A stretch of 64,000 nt of DNA from Peredibacter starrii (lineage in GTDB: Bacteria > Bdellovibrionota > Bacteriovoracia > Bacteriovoracales > Bacteriovoracaceae), in the NCBI RefSeq assembly GCF_034259205.1, contig NZ_CP139487.1, forward strand, positions 3,534,001 to 3,598,000, written 5' to 3'. Under the pieces are notes generated by a model. The model was not told where the DNA came from, did not search any database, and saw only the letters and a program-made list of their open reading frames with translations. The translations under genes were made by a program, and so were the position numbers. Of this stretch, positions 8,125 to 15,859 are shown one piece after another (positions within the stretch are counted from its first letter, which is position 1; every line of letters starts with the position of its first letter).

Positions 8125-9651
8125 ATGAAGTACGACAAAATATCAAGAAGACATTTTTTAGTTGGATCAGGCGCATTTACTTTAAGCCTTCCTTATCTAG
8201 TTTCTTTAATGCCAAGTGCACATGCTCAGACTTTACCTAACTCAAAGTTTCTCGTTTTTTTAAATACGCCACATGGTGGTCTTAATGAAGAATATTGGGC
8301 CCCTCGAGTCTTCCCTACGGGAGTAAGAAAACAATTCAATGCAGGAAGCCTCTATGGACAAATTCAATATGCTCGTCTTCAGGAAATCGCTGATACTAAT
8401 GGCTTAACTAGTTTATGGCAGTCCTTTATTAATCCTTATCTAGGGAAAATGAATATTCTGGAAGGATTTGATATTCCCTTCTACATTGGCCATCACCGCG
8501 GTTTGCTCGGGACCTATCACAACTCAGATCAATTAACGGCCAGTGATATTGATGCAACAAAATGGGACTCACTCGATTATTTCCTTTCAAAATCGACTTC
8601 GTTTGATAGTTCTGGGGCGCACCCTTTGACTGTCTTACCAACTGGTGAGCAACAGTCATATTTTTATAATTCGACCGGTATGGTGAGATGCCCTACGGCC
8701 CCTAATACTGCTCATGCACTCTTTGCTTCGCTTTTTGGTAACCAATCACAAACAAATCAAACCGATCCTGCGCTTCTAAAAAAGAAATCCATCATTGATC
8801 GAGTTTTGGGGTCTTATAATAATGTCGTTGGTGGTGCGTATGGTCCGGGTAAACGTATTAGCTATAACGACAGACAGATGCTGGATGAACATTTAACAGG
8901 GCTAAGAGAACTAGAAGTTAAAATTAGTAACCAGATGGCTCCACAATCAAATTCTTGCTCTCAAATCACTCGTAACCCGAATAATGTAAGCATTCAAATG
9001 ACGTATGCTTCATACAATATTCCAAATGAACAGGTTAAGTGGGACATTATCTCGGACATCATTGTAAACGCTGTAAGATGTGGTTCTTCGAGACTATTTA
9101 GCGTTCCTTTGGAGCCTTGTAATACATTTGCCGTAAACGACTTCCATGAAGAAATCGCACACCAGCACAGAACTGCATCTGTCCAAGACAAAGTTCTCAG
9201 CAATTATCGCAATAGCGCGCGAGATATTTTTACTACGATTGTTAAAAAGCTGGATTCGGCACAAGGTCTTCAGGGAGGATCTGTCCTTGATCAAGGCCTT
9301 GTTGTATGGAGCCACGAGAGTTGTTCATACACACATGAATCTTTCAACATGCCAGTCGTTACCGCAGGCAGTGCTGGTGGATATTTCAAAACCGGTTACC
9401 ATGTTGACTTTAGAAACCCAGCTAAACCGATGTATGGGCAATGGGGAGACTCACTTGGAAACGCGGGTATTCACTACAATCGATGGCTTGCGAATCTTGC
9501 TATGTCGATGGGTGCGAGTCCAAGTTCGTTTGAAAAAAATAACCAGAAAGGTTACGGGCCATTCGGTGCAAAATATAAGATCGGTAGTAATGGCAGCCAT
9601 AGAGAACAGCTAGGAGACCTCAGCAGTCCCCTGCCATTCATTGTTGTTTAA
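8125..9651 (+). CDS. Tat-exported DUF1552 protein
   Basis: A 508-aa protein with a twin-arginine signal (SRRHFLVGSG, hydrophobic run, AHAQ cleavage site near residue 35). The body matches DUF1552, an alkaline-phosphatase-fold-like family of unknown function: FLNTPHGGLNEEYWAP near the start, GNAGIHYNRWLANLAMSMG near the end. It follows the cytochrome lipoprotein by 13 bases with SD AAGGGA. The two families are repeatedly neighbours in planctomycetes, myxobacteria and Bdellovibrionota. Tat export implies folding or cofactor loading in the cytoplasm. The pair probably works together in the periplasm on an unknown substrate. Confidence 0.88.
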   Translation: MKYDKISRRHFLVGSGAFTLSLPYLVSLMPSAHAQTLPNSKFLVFLNTPHGGLNEEYWAPRVFPTGVRKQFNAGSLYGQIQYARLQEIADTNGLTSLWQSFINPYLGKMNILEGFDIPFYIGHHRGLLGTYHNSDQLTASDIDATKWDSLDYFLSKSTSFDSSGAHPLTVLPTGEQQSYFYNSTGMVRCPTAPNTAHALFASLFGNQSQTNQTDPALLKKKSIIDRVLGSYNNVVGGAYGPGKRISYNDRQMLDEHLTGLRELEVKISNQMAPQSNSCSQITRNPNNVSIQMTYASYNIPNEQVKWDIISDIIVNAVRCGSSRLFSVPLEPCNTFAVNDFHEEIAHQHRTASVQDKVLSNYRNSARDIFTTIVKKLDSAQGLQGGSVLDQGLVVWSHESCSYTHESFNMPVVTAGSAGGYFKTGYHVDFRNPAKPMYGQWGDSLGNAGIHYNRWLANLAMSMGASPSSFEKNNQKGYGPFGAKYKIGSNGSHREQLGDLSSPLPFIVV

Positions 9652-9665
9652 CTTTTATCAGTCAC

Positions 9666-9697
9666 ACCATTTACTTTCGCCAGCGGAAGTAAATGGT
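9666..9697. terminator. Strong hairpin between convergent DUF1552 and catB genes
   Basis: ACCATTTACTT and AAGTAAATGGT pair exactly, and the stem extends through TCGC/GCGG with one G-T wobble, leaving a 2-base centre. It fills the 46-base gap between the two stop codons and can serve both directions, although neither strand has a strong T-tract. Confidence 0.6.
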
Positions 9698-10327
9698 TCA
9701 ACTATTGTTCTTCCAGAATTCATAAAGTGATTTAATACTTTTCTCAGTCATCAATGGCATCGCATTTTTCAACAGGTCATCACTCCAATCCCACCATTTC
9801 ATTTCTAGCAAGAAAGCGATCTCTTCATCGGAAAATCTTTTGCGAATTAACTTGGCGGGATTTCCTCCAACAATCGAATATGGCTCAACGTCTTTAGTAA
9901 CAAGCGCCCTACTTCCAACTATGGCTCCATGACCAATCTTCACTCCAGGCATAATCATTGCCTCAGAGCCAATCCAAACATCATTTCCTACTATGGTATC
10001 TCCCATTGCTTCGTAACCATTCTTGGCGCCATGGAAAATTTCAAATTCTGGCATGAAATGAAAAGGAAAAGTGGAGACCCACTCAGATTGATGCCCCTGA
10101 TTGCCGGCCATAATAAAGGCAGCACCAGAACCAATTGAGCAAAAGCTACCAATGATAAGCTTATCTACATCATTGCGATCAGGCATCAGATAACGGGCAC
10201 AATCATCAAATGAGTGTCCGTGATAGTAACCGGAATAATAGCTGTACTTACCTACAATAATATTAGGGTTAGTGACTTGATCCGATAAAAGTTTTCCTCT
10301 GAAAGGACTTTCGAAATAATTTGTCAT
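9698..10327 (-). CDS. catB: CatB-type xenobiotic acetyltransferase
   Basis: A 209-aa left-handed beta-helix (hexapeptide) acetyltransferase of the type B chloramphenicol acetyltransferase group, which transfers acetyl from acetyl-CoA to hydroxyls of chloramphenicol or related xenobiotics. It matches typical CatB over its whole length: [10 protein letters not shown] at the N-terminus, [33 protein letters not shown] (with the conserved MAGNQGH His) and [18 protein letters not shown]. Its ATG lies 2 bases after the stop of the DUF1428 gene, so the two are translationally coupled. A chromosomal CatB may give intrinsic low-level resistance, but substrate range cannot be read from sequence. Confidence 0.92.
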   Translation of the reverse strand: MTNYFESPFRGKLLSDQVTNPNIIVGKYSYYSGYYHGHSFDDCARYLMPDRNDVDKLIIGSFCSIGSGAAFIMAGNQGHQSEWVSTFPFHFMPEFEIFHGAKNGYEAMGDTIVGNDVWIGSEAMIMPGVKIGHGAIVGSRALVTKDVEPYSIVGGNPAKLIRKRFSDEEIAFLLEMKWWDWSDDLLKNAMPLMTEKSIKSLYEFWKNNS

Positions 10328-10329
10328 AA

Positions 10330-10689
10330 TTACGCCTGAACAATTGTCTTAAACTTACCTGTTGTGAATCTTTTCATATCAAATGGCATGGACTTAAAAT
10401 TTTCCGGTTTCATACGTGGATCATTATGAACTTTTTTATTCACCTGATTCGCATGAGCTTTCGACTTATAGACAATAAAAGCAAAGATCACAGTTTCATC
10501 AGACTTCAACTTGCATAATTTTGTGAAAGGAATACCGTAAGGAAGGTCGAGAGTATCACCCACGCACTCGTAATAATCAAGAGCACCGTGTTCCATCCAC
10601 ACTTTGCAACCCAAGGTCGCCATTTTCTTGTATGTCTTCAGATCTTTCTTTTTAATTGGAATAATAAAACCATCAACATATCTCGCCAT
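10330..10689 (-). CDS. DUF1428 (YbaA-like) protein
   Basis: A 119-aa dimeric alpha/beta-barrel-like protein of the DUF1428 family, starting [12 protein letters not shown] and containing [15 protein letters not shown] and [16 protein letters not shown], all characteristic. The ATG at 10689 has GGAGG 5 bases upstream. An in-frame start 30 codons earlier lacks an SD and would put it into the divergent promoter region. Its function is unknown. Members often sit beside detoxification or antibiotic-modifying genes, as here, where it is the first gene of an operon with catB. Confidence 0.88.
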   Translation of the reverse strand: MARYVDGFIIPIKKKDLKTYKKMATLGCKVWMEHGALDYYECVGDTLDLPYGIPFTKLCKLKSDETVIFAFIVYKSKAHANQVNKKVHNDPRMKPENFKSMPFDMKRFTTGKFKTIVQA

Positions 10690-10760
10690 ATGGCCTCCAT
10701 TGTTAAGTAAAGAAATTATGACAAGAAGTTCGAAACTCAGCAAGTAGGTCCCATTTATGC

Positions 10761-10797
10761 TAGACACCTGAACCAACACTCAAACTATAATATCAAA
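10761..10797 (+). promoter_or_regulatory. Promoter of the polysaccharide deacetylase, probably leaderless
   Basis: A perfect TATAAT at 10786-10791 ends 6 bases before the ATG at 10798. TAGACA (10761-10766) is a possible -35 with 19-base spacing. There is no SD. Confidence 0.5.
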
Positions 10798-11712
10798 ATG
10801 AATTCAAATTTTTTCAATACCATATTGTTTACTCTCTGCATCTTTTCACTAACTGTTAGGGCCGCAGAAGTTAGCTTCACGATAGATGATCCAGGAGTCC
10901 AGTCGGCTCCAGAAATGACTCATCTTCAAGTGGGAAAAAAACTTCAAGAGACTCTCAAAGCAAATCATCTCAAAACAATCCTATTTGTATGTGGAATGAG
11001 AGTTGATAGCAGTGATGGGAAGAAGCTTTTATCTAGCTGGGATGATGAAGGCCATATTCTTGCTAATCATACCTACTCCCACAAAAACTATAATAATAGT
11101 CAGATAACATTCGACTTCTTTACCCAAGACATTCGTAAGAACGAAAATTTAATTCAGGAATTCAAAAACTTTAAGCGTTTCTTTCGATATCCAATGCTTA
11201 AAGAAGGAGATACTGTTCCGAAACGAAATGGCCTGAGAACTTTTTTAAAAGATAACAAGTACTCAGTCGGACATGTAACAATTGATGCGTCCGACTGGTA
11301 CATAAGTAATCGAATGGTCGAAAAATTGAACCAAGGTAAGAAGGTCGATTTTGAGGCATATAAAAAATATTATTTGAACCATATCTGGGATCGCGCCCAA
11401 TATTACAATCAGCTTTCAAAGGAGATTCTTGGTCGAGAAATAAAACATAATGTTTTAATTCACCATAATCCACTGAATGCTTATTTCCTTGGCGACCTTA
11501 TTCAGATGTTTAAATCTAAAGGCTGGAAAGTAATTAGTGCCGAGAATGCTTTTAAAGATCCTGCATACTCGTTTTCTCCAAACAATCTTCCTGCAGGAGA
11601 ATCCTTACTTTGGGCCTTAGCAAAAGAAAGTGGGAAGTACGAGTCTAAACTTCGGTACCCCGCTGAAGATGGAGAATATCAAAAAGAAGAGATGAATAAA
11701 TTAGGATTGTAA
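10798..11712 (+). CDS. Secreted polysaccharide deacetylase (NodB fold)
   Basis: A 304-aa exported protein. A Sec signal peptide (about residues 1-22, ending VRAAE) precedes a NodB-homology domain. Motif 1 is FTIDDPG with the paired Asp, motif 2 is NHTYSH (two metal-binding His), motif 3 includes RYPMLKEGD, and a late LIHHNPLNA carries the motif 5 His. Such enzymes remove N- or O-acetyl groups from chitin, peptidoglycan or exopolysaccharide with a divalent metal. It stands alone, divergent from the DUF1428-catB operon. The start lies directly after a TATAAT box with no SD. Confidence 0.85.
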   Translation: MNSNFFNTILFTLCIFSLTVRAAEVSFTIDDPGVQSAPEMTHLQVGKKLQETLKANHLKTILFVCGMRVDSSDGKKLLSSWDDEGHILANHTYSHKNYNNSQITFDFFTQDIRKNENLIQEFKNFKRFFRYPMLKEGDTVPKRNGLRTFLKDNKYSVGHVTIDASDWYISNRMVEKLNQGKKVDFEAYKKYYLNHIWDRAQYYNQLSKEILGREIKHNVLIHHNPLNAYFLGDLIQMFKSKGWKVISAENAFKDPAYSFSPNNLPAGESLLWALAKESGKYESKLRYPAEDGEYQKEEMNKLGL

Positions 11713-11744
11713 TAAGTACTTCAAAATCAAGATAGCGTTTTCCT

Positions 11745-12149
11745 TTAATTTATTACACCGGCCCATTTAAGCGCTTCATCTCTATCAATATATGTTCGGA
11801 ACTCGGTGATTTTACCCTTACTCAAAGCAAACACATCAGTGGTTTGACCCTCAAGCCAGTCTGCATGATTTTTGAGTCTTACACGTACATGCGTAAAGAC
11901 GACTACTTTATTATTGATTTCGGTAAAACGCTCGGGTGTACAACTTCCCTCTGCCCAAGTCTCACGGCCCTTCCTTAGATGTGCTTCCATCTCAGTTAGG
12001 CCTCGGAATACGCCAACAGAAGATAAATCGATCAATTCAACTCTTTCAATTTGAGTATCAAAGAGCTTCATCGCTTCGACGATGTCATTCTGATTGATTG
12101 CTTCGTAAAGTGCTTTTATAACATTCAAGTTTTGATTATTAATGCTCAT
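11745..12149 (-). CDS. SnoaL/NTF2-like protein
   Basis: A 134-aa protein of the NTF2-like (SnoaL_2) fold, a cone-shaped alpha+beta barrel found in isomerases, hydrolases and uncharacterised proteins. Supporting sequence: NVIKALYEAINQNDIVEAM at the N-terminus, FRGLTEMEAHL, and the beta-sheet pattern VVVFTHVRVRLKNHADWLEG with a final DVFALSKGKITEFRTY. No signal peptide is seen. It is a single gene, divergent from the MFS transporter gene. The substrate is unknown. Confidence 0.8.
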   Translation of the reverse strand: MSINNQNLNVIKALYEAINQNDIVEAMKLFDTQIERVELIDLSSVGVFRGLTEMEAHLRKGRETWAEGSCTPERFTEINNKVVVFTHVRVRLKNHADWLEGQTTDVFALSKGKITEFRTYIDRDEALKWAGVIN

Positions 12150-12247
12150 AATTCAGCTTAACATTGCATGTGAAGTTTATGCTATTTTTTAAGATGTCCG
12201 TGACTACTTTCCCTGAATTAAATGCGTTACATTAGACACTTCACGGA

Positions 12248-13441
12248 ATGGTAATTATGTTCATAAATCGTTTAAATCAAATCAATCCAAATACCAAGTT
12301 CATCGTCCTCTGCTTTGGTGTGTTCCTTGGTTTCCTTTGCATCGGAATTCCGCTTCCCATCCTTCCTGAGTTTATTCATAACAACCTTGGCATGACCATG
12401 TTCATTGCTGGAGTCGGTGTTGGCCTTCAATCTCTTGTAACAGTCATTACTCGGAGGTTTGCAGGGCAATATGCTGATACTGTGGGTGCCCGCGAATCCA
12501 CGAGACGTGGATTTCTTATATGTAGTTTAGCCGCAATCCTTTATTTTATTTCGGCCCTTGCTGCTGCCAATCCAATTCTAGCAATTGCCGCTTTATTTGC
12601 TGGAAGGATTGCCCTGGGCATGGGTGAAAGTTTTATGCTCACAGGTATCCTAACATGGGGAATTGAAATCCTCGGTCCAAGTCAATCGGGCAAAGTAATG
12701 TCTTGGAACGGGATCGCCATGTATGGGGCCATTGCTATTGGTGCACCTATTGGATTGTGGAGTTATTCCAAATTTTCGTTTCTTGGAGTGGCGGGAATTG
12801 TTCTGCTTTTGCCAATGATCGGATATCTCATCGCTTCTTCATTTACCCATGTTCGACTGGAGAACACTTCAAAAGTAAAACCATCATTTGTGAAGACAGT
12901 TCAAAAAATTTGGAGCTTTGGTCTGGGTTTTGCTCTGGGCGGAGTTGGCTTCGGGGCATTATCAGCATTTATTGCATTAGTCTTTAAATCAAGAGGTTGG
13001 GAAAACTCAGGCTATGCTCTTCTCATCTTCGGATTTTGTTATATTGGAGTTCGTCTGGTTGCAGGTCATCTTCCTGACAAAACCGGAGGACGTTCAGTTG
13101 CCATTGTATCTTTAGTTTTGGAAATCCTCGGACAGATTTGCTTATGGACAGCAAACGAACCAACCACTGCATTCATCGGGGTCGCACTAACAGGCATTGG
13201 TTTCTCTTTACTCTTTCCTGCATTCGGCGTCCAAGCTCTTAAGCAAGTCCCTCCCGAAAGCAAAGGAACTGCCCTTGGCGCATTCAGTGCCTTCTTCGAC
13301 ATTGCTTTAGGTTTAACCGCTCCGATTTGCGGACTTATTATCGAAAGTTCGAAGATACAAAACATCTATCTTTTTGGAACTCTGGCCGCGCTCATCGCTT
13401 TTTTTATTGCTACTAGAAAAAAAGAATCGTGTTGTTCCTAA
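12248..13441 (+). CDS. MFS transporter, YfcJ/YhhS-like
   Basis: A 12-helix major facilitator of 397 aa in the inner membrane. The first helix carries IGIPLPILPEFI. Loop 2-3 has the MFS signature as RRFAGQYADTVGAR, and loop 8-9 has the repeat LVAGHLPDKTGGR. This pattern is typical of the arabinose-efflux-like YfcJ/YhhS group exporting small metabolites or drugs. The start is ATG 12248 or 12257, and neither has a clear SD. A 7-bp inverted repeat TCCGTGA (12197-12203) / TCACGGA (12241-12247) ends right at the start and may be regulatory. The FMN reductase gene follows 19 bases later. Confidence 0.85.
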   Translation: MVIMFINRLNQINPNTKFIVLCFGVFLGFLCIGIPLPILPEFIHNNLGMTMFIAGVGVGLQSLVTVITRRFAGQYADTVGARESTRRGFLICSLAAILYFISALAAANPILAIAALFAGRIALGMGESFMLTGILTWGIEILGPSQSGKVMSWNGIAMYGAIAIGAPIGLWSYSKFSFLGVAGIVLLLPMIGYLIASSFTHVRLENTSKVKPSFVKTVQKIWSFGLGFALGGVGFGALSAFIALVFKSRGWENSGYALLIFGFCYIGVRLVAGHLPDKTGGRSVAIVSLVLEILGQICLWTANEPTTAFIGVALTGIGFSLLFPAFGVQALKQVPPESKGTALGAFSAFFDIALGLTAPICGLIIESSKIQNIYLFGTLAALIAFFIATRKKESCCS

Positions 13442-13460
13442 AACCGTGTACCATTGAGAA

Positions 13461-13976
13461 ATGGTTATATTTGCAATATCAGGAAGCCTTCGCCAAGGTT
13501 CATCGAATACATCAATTCTTCATACTCTTAAGTCCGTCGCACCGGCCGGCGTGGAATTCATCCTCTATGAAAACGTAGCGAGTCTTCCACACTTCAATCC
13601 GGATTTAGATAACGAGAATTTGCCACAAGAAGTAAAAGAACTTCGGGGCATGCTTAACCGATCGAATGCGATTTTAATTTCTACACCTGAGTATGCTCAT
13701 GGGATACCTGGTTCATTGAAAAATGTTCTCGATTGGTTAGTAAGTACAGTTCTACTTGAAAACAAACCGACCGGTATCATTTTGGGTTCAGCAAGCGAAG
13801 GGAACTACGCTCGTGAATCGCTCATTGAAATTCTTAAAACAATGAATGCCAAAGTTTCTTCTGACCTGGTGATGACTCTGCCAGGAGCGAGAACAAAAAA
13901 TGATGATCCTAATACCTGGCAGGAGCTAAAGTCTTTTATTGAAGGTCTTGTTTTAGCAACTCAACCTTTGTCTTAA
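13461..13976 (+). CDS. NADPH-dependent FMN reductase (flavodoxin fold)
   Basis: A 171-aa flavodoxin-like reductase of the SsuE/ChrR/ArsH family. The phosphate-binding loop is SGSLRQGSSNTS, and the flavin-binding segment is STPEYAHGIPGSLKNVLDWL, a strong family signature. These enzymes use NADPH and FMN to reduce quinones, chromate, azo dyes or nitro compounds. It may be co-transcribed with the MFS gene 19 bases upstream. No SD is present, and TACCAT 6 bases before ATG is only a weak promoter match. Its 3' end overlaps the convergent B3/4 gene by 41 bases. Confidence 0.88.
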   Translation: MVIFAISGSLRQGSSNTSILHTLKSVAPAGVEFILYENVASLPHFNPDLDNENLPQEVKELRGMLNRSNAILISTPEYAHGIPGSLKNVLDWLVSTVLLENKPTGIILGSASEGNYARESLIEILKTMNAKVSSDLVMTLPGARTKNDDPNTWQELKSFIEGLVLATQPLS

Positions 13977-14625
13977 GCTCAGGCATTATCAATTTCAAGT
14001 TCGTGATGAATTCGTTTGTGGCAGCTTCTAATGCATCTAATGGCATATGTGGAAGACTCTCAAGGATGAACCACATATTTTTTGTCTTACTGTCTATCCG
14101 AGTTCTTACCCCCTGTCTCCAATTCCATTTACGACAAGTAACACCGTGATCATCGCACCAGATGATTTCACCCTTATCCACTAATTCCTGAAAAGGAGCA
14201 CCGTCCTTGATGGTATCAAAAATTTCAGAGCCATCAGCGACTTTAAGATGAGGATGACCAACATAAGCATCAATATTTTCTCCCCCTACCGGAATTGAAT
14301 ATTTAATACTAATGGCATTATAGATATCCACTACCGGATCAATTGCGGGAAGAGAACCATCTCGCATTAGTCTTTTTCTCAGGGCCTCAGCCGAGCAAGG
14401 AGTTCTTTGAGGTTTGGCACCAAATTTACGATAAACTTCACCCCATGCCGACAGATGATCTTCGGCCCAAGGAAAGCCTCCACCATTCAAGAAGGAATTG
14501 CAGGCCTGGTCTAATATTTGTTTTGAAACAGAAGTGTTAGTAAGCTCAGAAGATGAAATCAATAGACTCATCGCTCTGAACCCTGGAGCAATATTGAAGA
14601 TTCTAGGATCAATTATTGTTTTCAT
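13936..14625 (-). CDS. B3/B4 tRNA-binding-domain protein
   Basis: A 229-aa stand-alone B3/4 domain like that in the phenylalanyl-tRNA synthetase beta chain (COG3382 type). Family-like segments include WGEVYRKFGAKPQRTPCSAEALRKR, split around the conserved YR/K-P-RTPCS core, and YNAISIKYSIPVGGEN. Free-standing forms may edit misacylated tRNA or bind amino acids. It overlaps the upstream GNAT gene by 17 bases on the same strand, so the two are coupled. It runs 41 bases into the 3' end of the FMN reductase gene on the other strand. Confidence 0.82.
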   Translation of the reverse strand: MKTIIDPRIFNIAPGFRAMSLLISSSELTNTSVSKQILDQACNSFLNGGGFPWAEDHLSAWGEVYRKFGAKPQRTPCSAEALRKRLMRDGSLPAIDPVVDIYNAISIKYSIPVGGENIDAYVGHPHLKVADGSEIFDTIKDGAPFQELVDKGEIIWCDDHGVTCRKWNWRQGVRTRIDSKTKNMWFILESLPHMPLDALEAATNEFITNLKLIMPELKTKVELLKQDLQ

Positions 14626-15121
14626 ACTTTAGAAAGTCCTCTCGTTTAATGACATATCGAAGCTTAGCTTCATTTCCACTCGCTAATTGAGCATTTATTT
14701 TTCCAAGTGCCTTTTGCGATCTGATGTTATTAACACCAACATCAAAGAAAACGGCTTCGACTTCCTTGAATGCGTGATTTAGCATTAGCAGCTTTAGTTC
14801 TAAGTTGTATCTACCGCCCCAATAATTCCTTGCGAGAAATGTGTAACCAATAAATACGTGGCGAAAGTCAGCATCAAAATTATAGTACCGAGAGCTTCCT
14901 ATTATTTGATTTGTACTCGTATCAAAAATAACAAAGGCGCCACAAGACTCAAGGGCCCCTTGGAAAAATTCACGAAACACTTCGAGTTTGTATCGATCCG
15001 AGGAAGGATGCTGAATCCAAATCAAAGGATCTGAAGCTATTTCAAAAAGTGCATTAAAATCGGTTACAAGCAAAGGTCTGATTTTAAGGAGATCACCCTT
15101 CAAAACTGGTTGTAATTCCAT
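14609..15121 (-). CDS. GNAT acetyltransferase, RimJ/RimL-like
   Basis: A 170-aa N-acetyltransferase of the GNAT superfamily, subgroup Acetyltransf_3. LKGDLLKIRPLLVTDFNALFEIA opens the fold, YYNFDADFRHVFIGYTFLA carries the central strands, and WGGRYNLELKLLMLNHAF replaces the usual acetyl-CoA P-loop (R-G-x-G-x-N in RimL types). The acceptor could be a protein N-terminus or a small amine. It is the middle gene of the minus-strand group paiB - GNAT - B3/4, lying 8 bases after the paiB-like gene. Confidence 0.82.
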   Translation of the reverse strand: MELQPVLKGDLLKIRPLLVTDFNALFEIASDPLIWIQHPSSDRYKLEVFREFFQGALESCGAFVIFDTSTNQIIGSSRYYNFDADFRHVFIGYTFLARNYWGGRYNLELKLLMLNHAFKEVEAVFFDVGVNNIRSQKALGKINAQLASGNEAKLRYVIKREDFLKYENNN

Positions 15122-15129
15122 TTAATGAC

Positions 15130-15762
15130 CTATTTTAGAGCGCCCTTTTTCGCTACGAAGTTTGCCATTTCTGAATTTCCGATTCGATTAAAATATTCCT
15201 CTACTCCCTGTCGATTTTCTTCAACCTGGTTTTGACTTACTTTGAATTTGCCTTCAATTTGAGAAATTTCAATTTCAAGACCTATAAGAAGTTTTAATTG
15301 GTTCTCAATATATTGAGTAGGAGCATCCGAAACTTTCCAGTTGCTCGAAACTCTCGCCTCAGAAGCATTGGTTAAGTCATTTATCTGCTTCAAGATCCAT
15401 TGTGGGTCATCGATTACTTTTGACTTCCCTCTAACTTGGACCATTGAGTAATTCCAGGTAGGAACTGCTTTTCCATCTCTTTTCTTTGTAGGATAGGCCT
15501 CAGGTGTGACATAAGCATTGGGTCCATTGAAGACAACCAATACATCATTCCCAGTTCGTAAACTTTCAACTTGAGAATTCATCCGAGCAAGATGAAAGCG
15601 AAGTGTGCCTTTTGAACCATCTTGATGCAAAGAGGCAGGAATAAAATTGGCCAAGATTCCTGCGTTTATATTTTGGGTAATGATAAGGCCCAACGGATAG
15701 GTATGAATAAATCTATGAAGATATTCGATCCTATCCTCAGCAAACACCTTTGGTCTGTACAT
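15130..15762 (-). CDS. paiB: PaiB-type FMN-binding negative regulator
   Basis: A 210-aa PaiB homologue with a split-barrel, flavin-reductase-like fold. MYRPKVF opens the protein, followed by PLGLIITQ, ANFIPASLH and LRFHLARMN, then WNYSMVQVRGK. All are strong family signatures, and the length is typical. PaiB was named as a repressor of degradative enzymes and sporulation in Bacillus; FMN binding and a role in polyamine or pyridoxal-type metabolism are proposed. It is divergent from a MocR-type regulator, and paiB/mocR neighbours are common. SD CGGAG precedes the ATG. Confidence 0.88.
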   Translation of the reverse strand: MYRPKVFAEDRIEYLHRFIHTYPLGLIITQNINAGILANFIPASLHQDGSKGTLRFHLARMNSQVESLRTGNDVLVVFNGPNAYVTPEAYPTKKRDGKAVPTWNYSMVQVRGKSKVIDDPQWILKQINDLTNASEARVSSNWKVSDAPTQYIENQLKLLIGLEIEISQIEGKFKVSQNQVEENRQGVEEYFNRIGNSEMANFVAKKGALK

Positions 15763-15812
15763 ATAAATAATCTCCGTTCTCGATTACTAATCAAGCCCAT
15801 TATCTGCTACAA

Positions 15813-15856
15813 TTGGACCATCAAACAGATCCATTTATAAAATAACGATTGGTCCA
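15813..15856. promoter_or_regulatory. Promoter/operator between paiB and the MocR regulator
   Basis: TTGGAC (15813-15818) and TATAAA (15836-15841) are spaced by exactly 17 bases, a good sigma-70 promoter for the MocR gene with an expected leader of about 12 bases. TGGACCATC at 15814-15822 and GATTGGTCCA at 15847-15856 are inverted copies (one extra T). They cover the -35 and the transcription start respectively, as expected for MocR autorepression. Confidence 0.55.
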
Positions 15857-15859
15857 CTT

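Noticed and set aside
9146-9613. A 155-codon plus-strand frame inside the DUF1552 gene
   Set aside because: It is a shifted frame of a clearly conserved gene, has no SD, and its product resembles no family.
12197-12247. TCCGTGA/TCACGGA repeat before the MFS gene as an operator
   Set aside because: Seven-base arms 37 bases apart are close to chance expectation. It is mentioned in the gene entry only.
13447-13460. TACCAT as a leaderless promoter for the FMN reductase gene
   Set aside because: Only four of six bases match and no -35 is seen. Read-through from the MFS gene is as likely.
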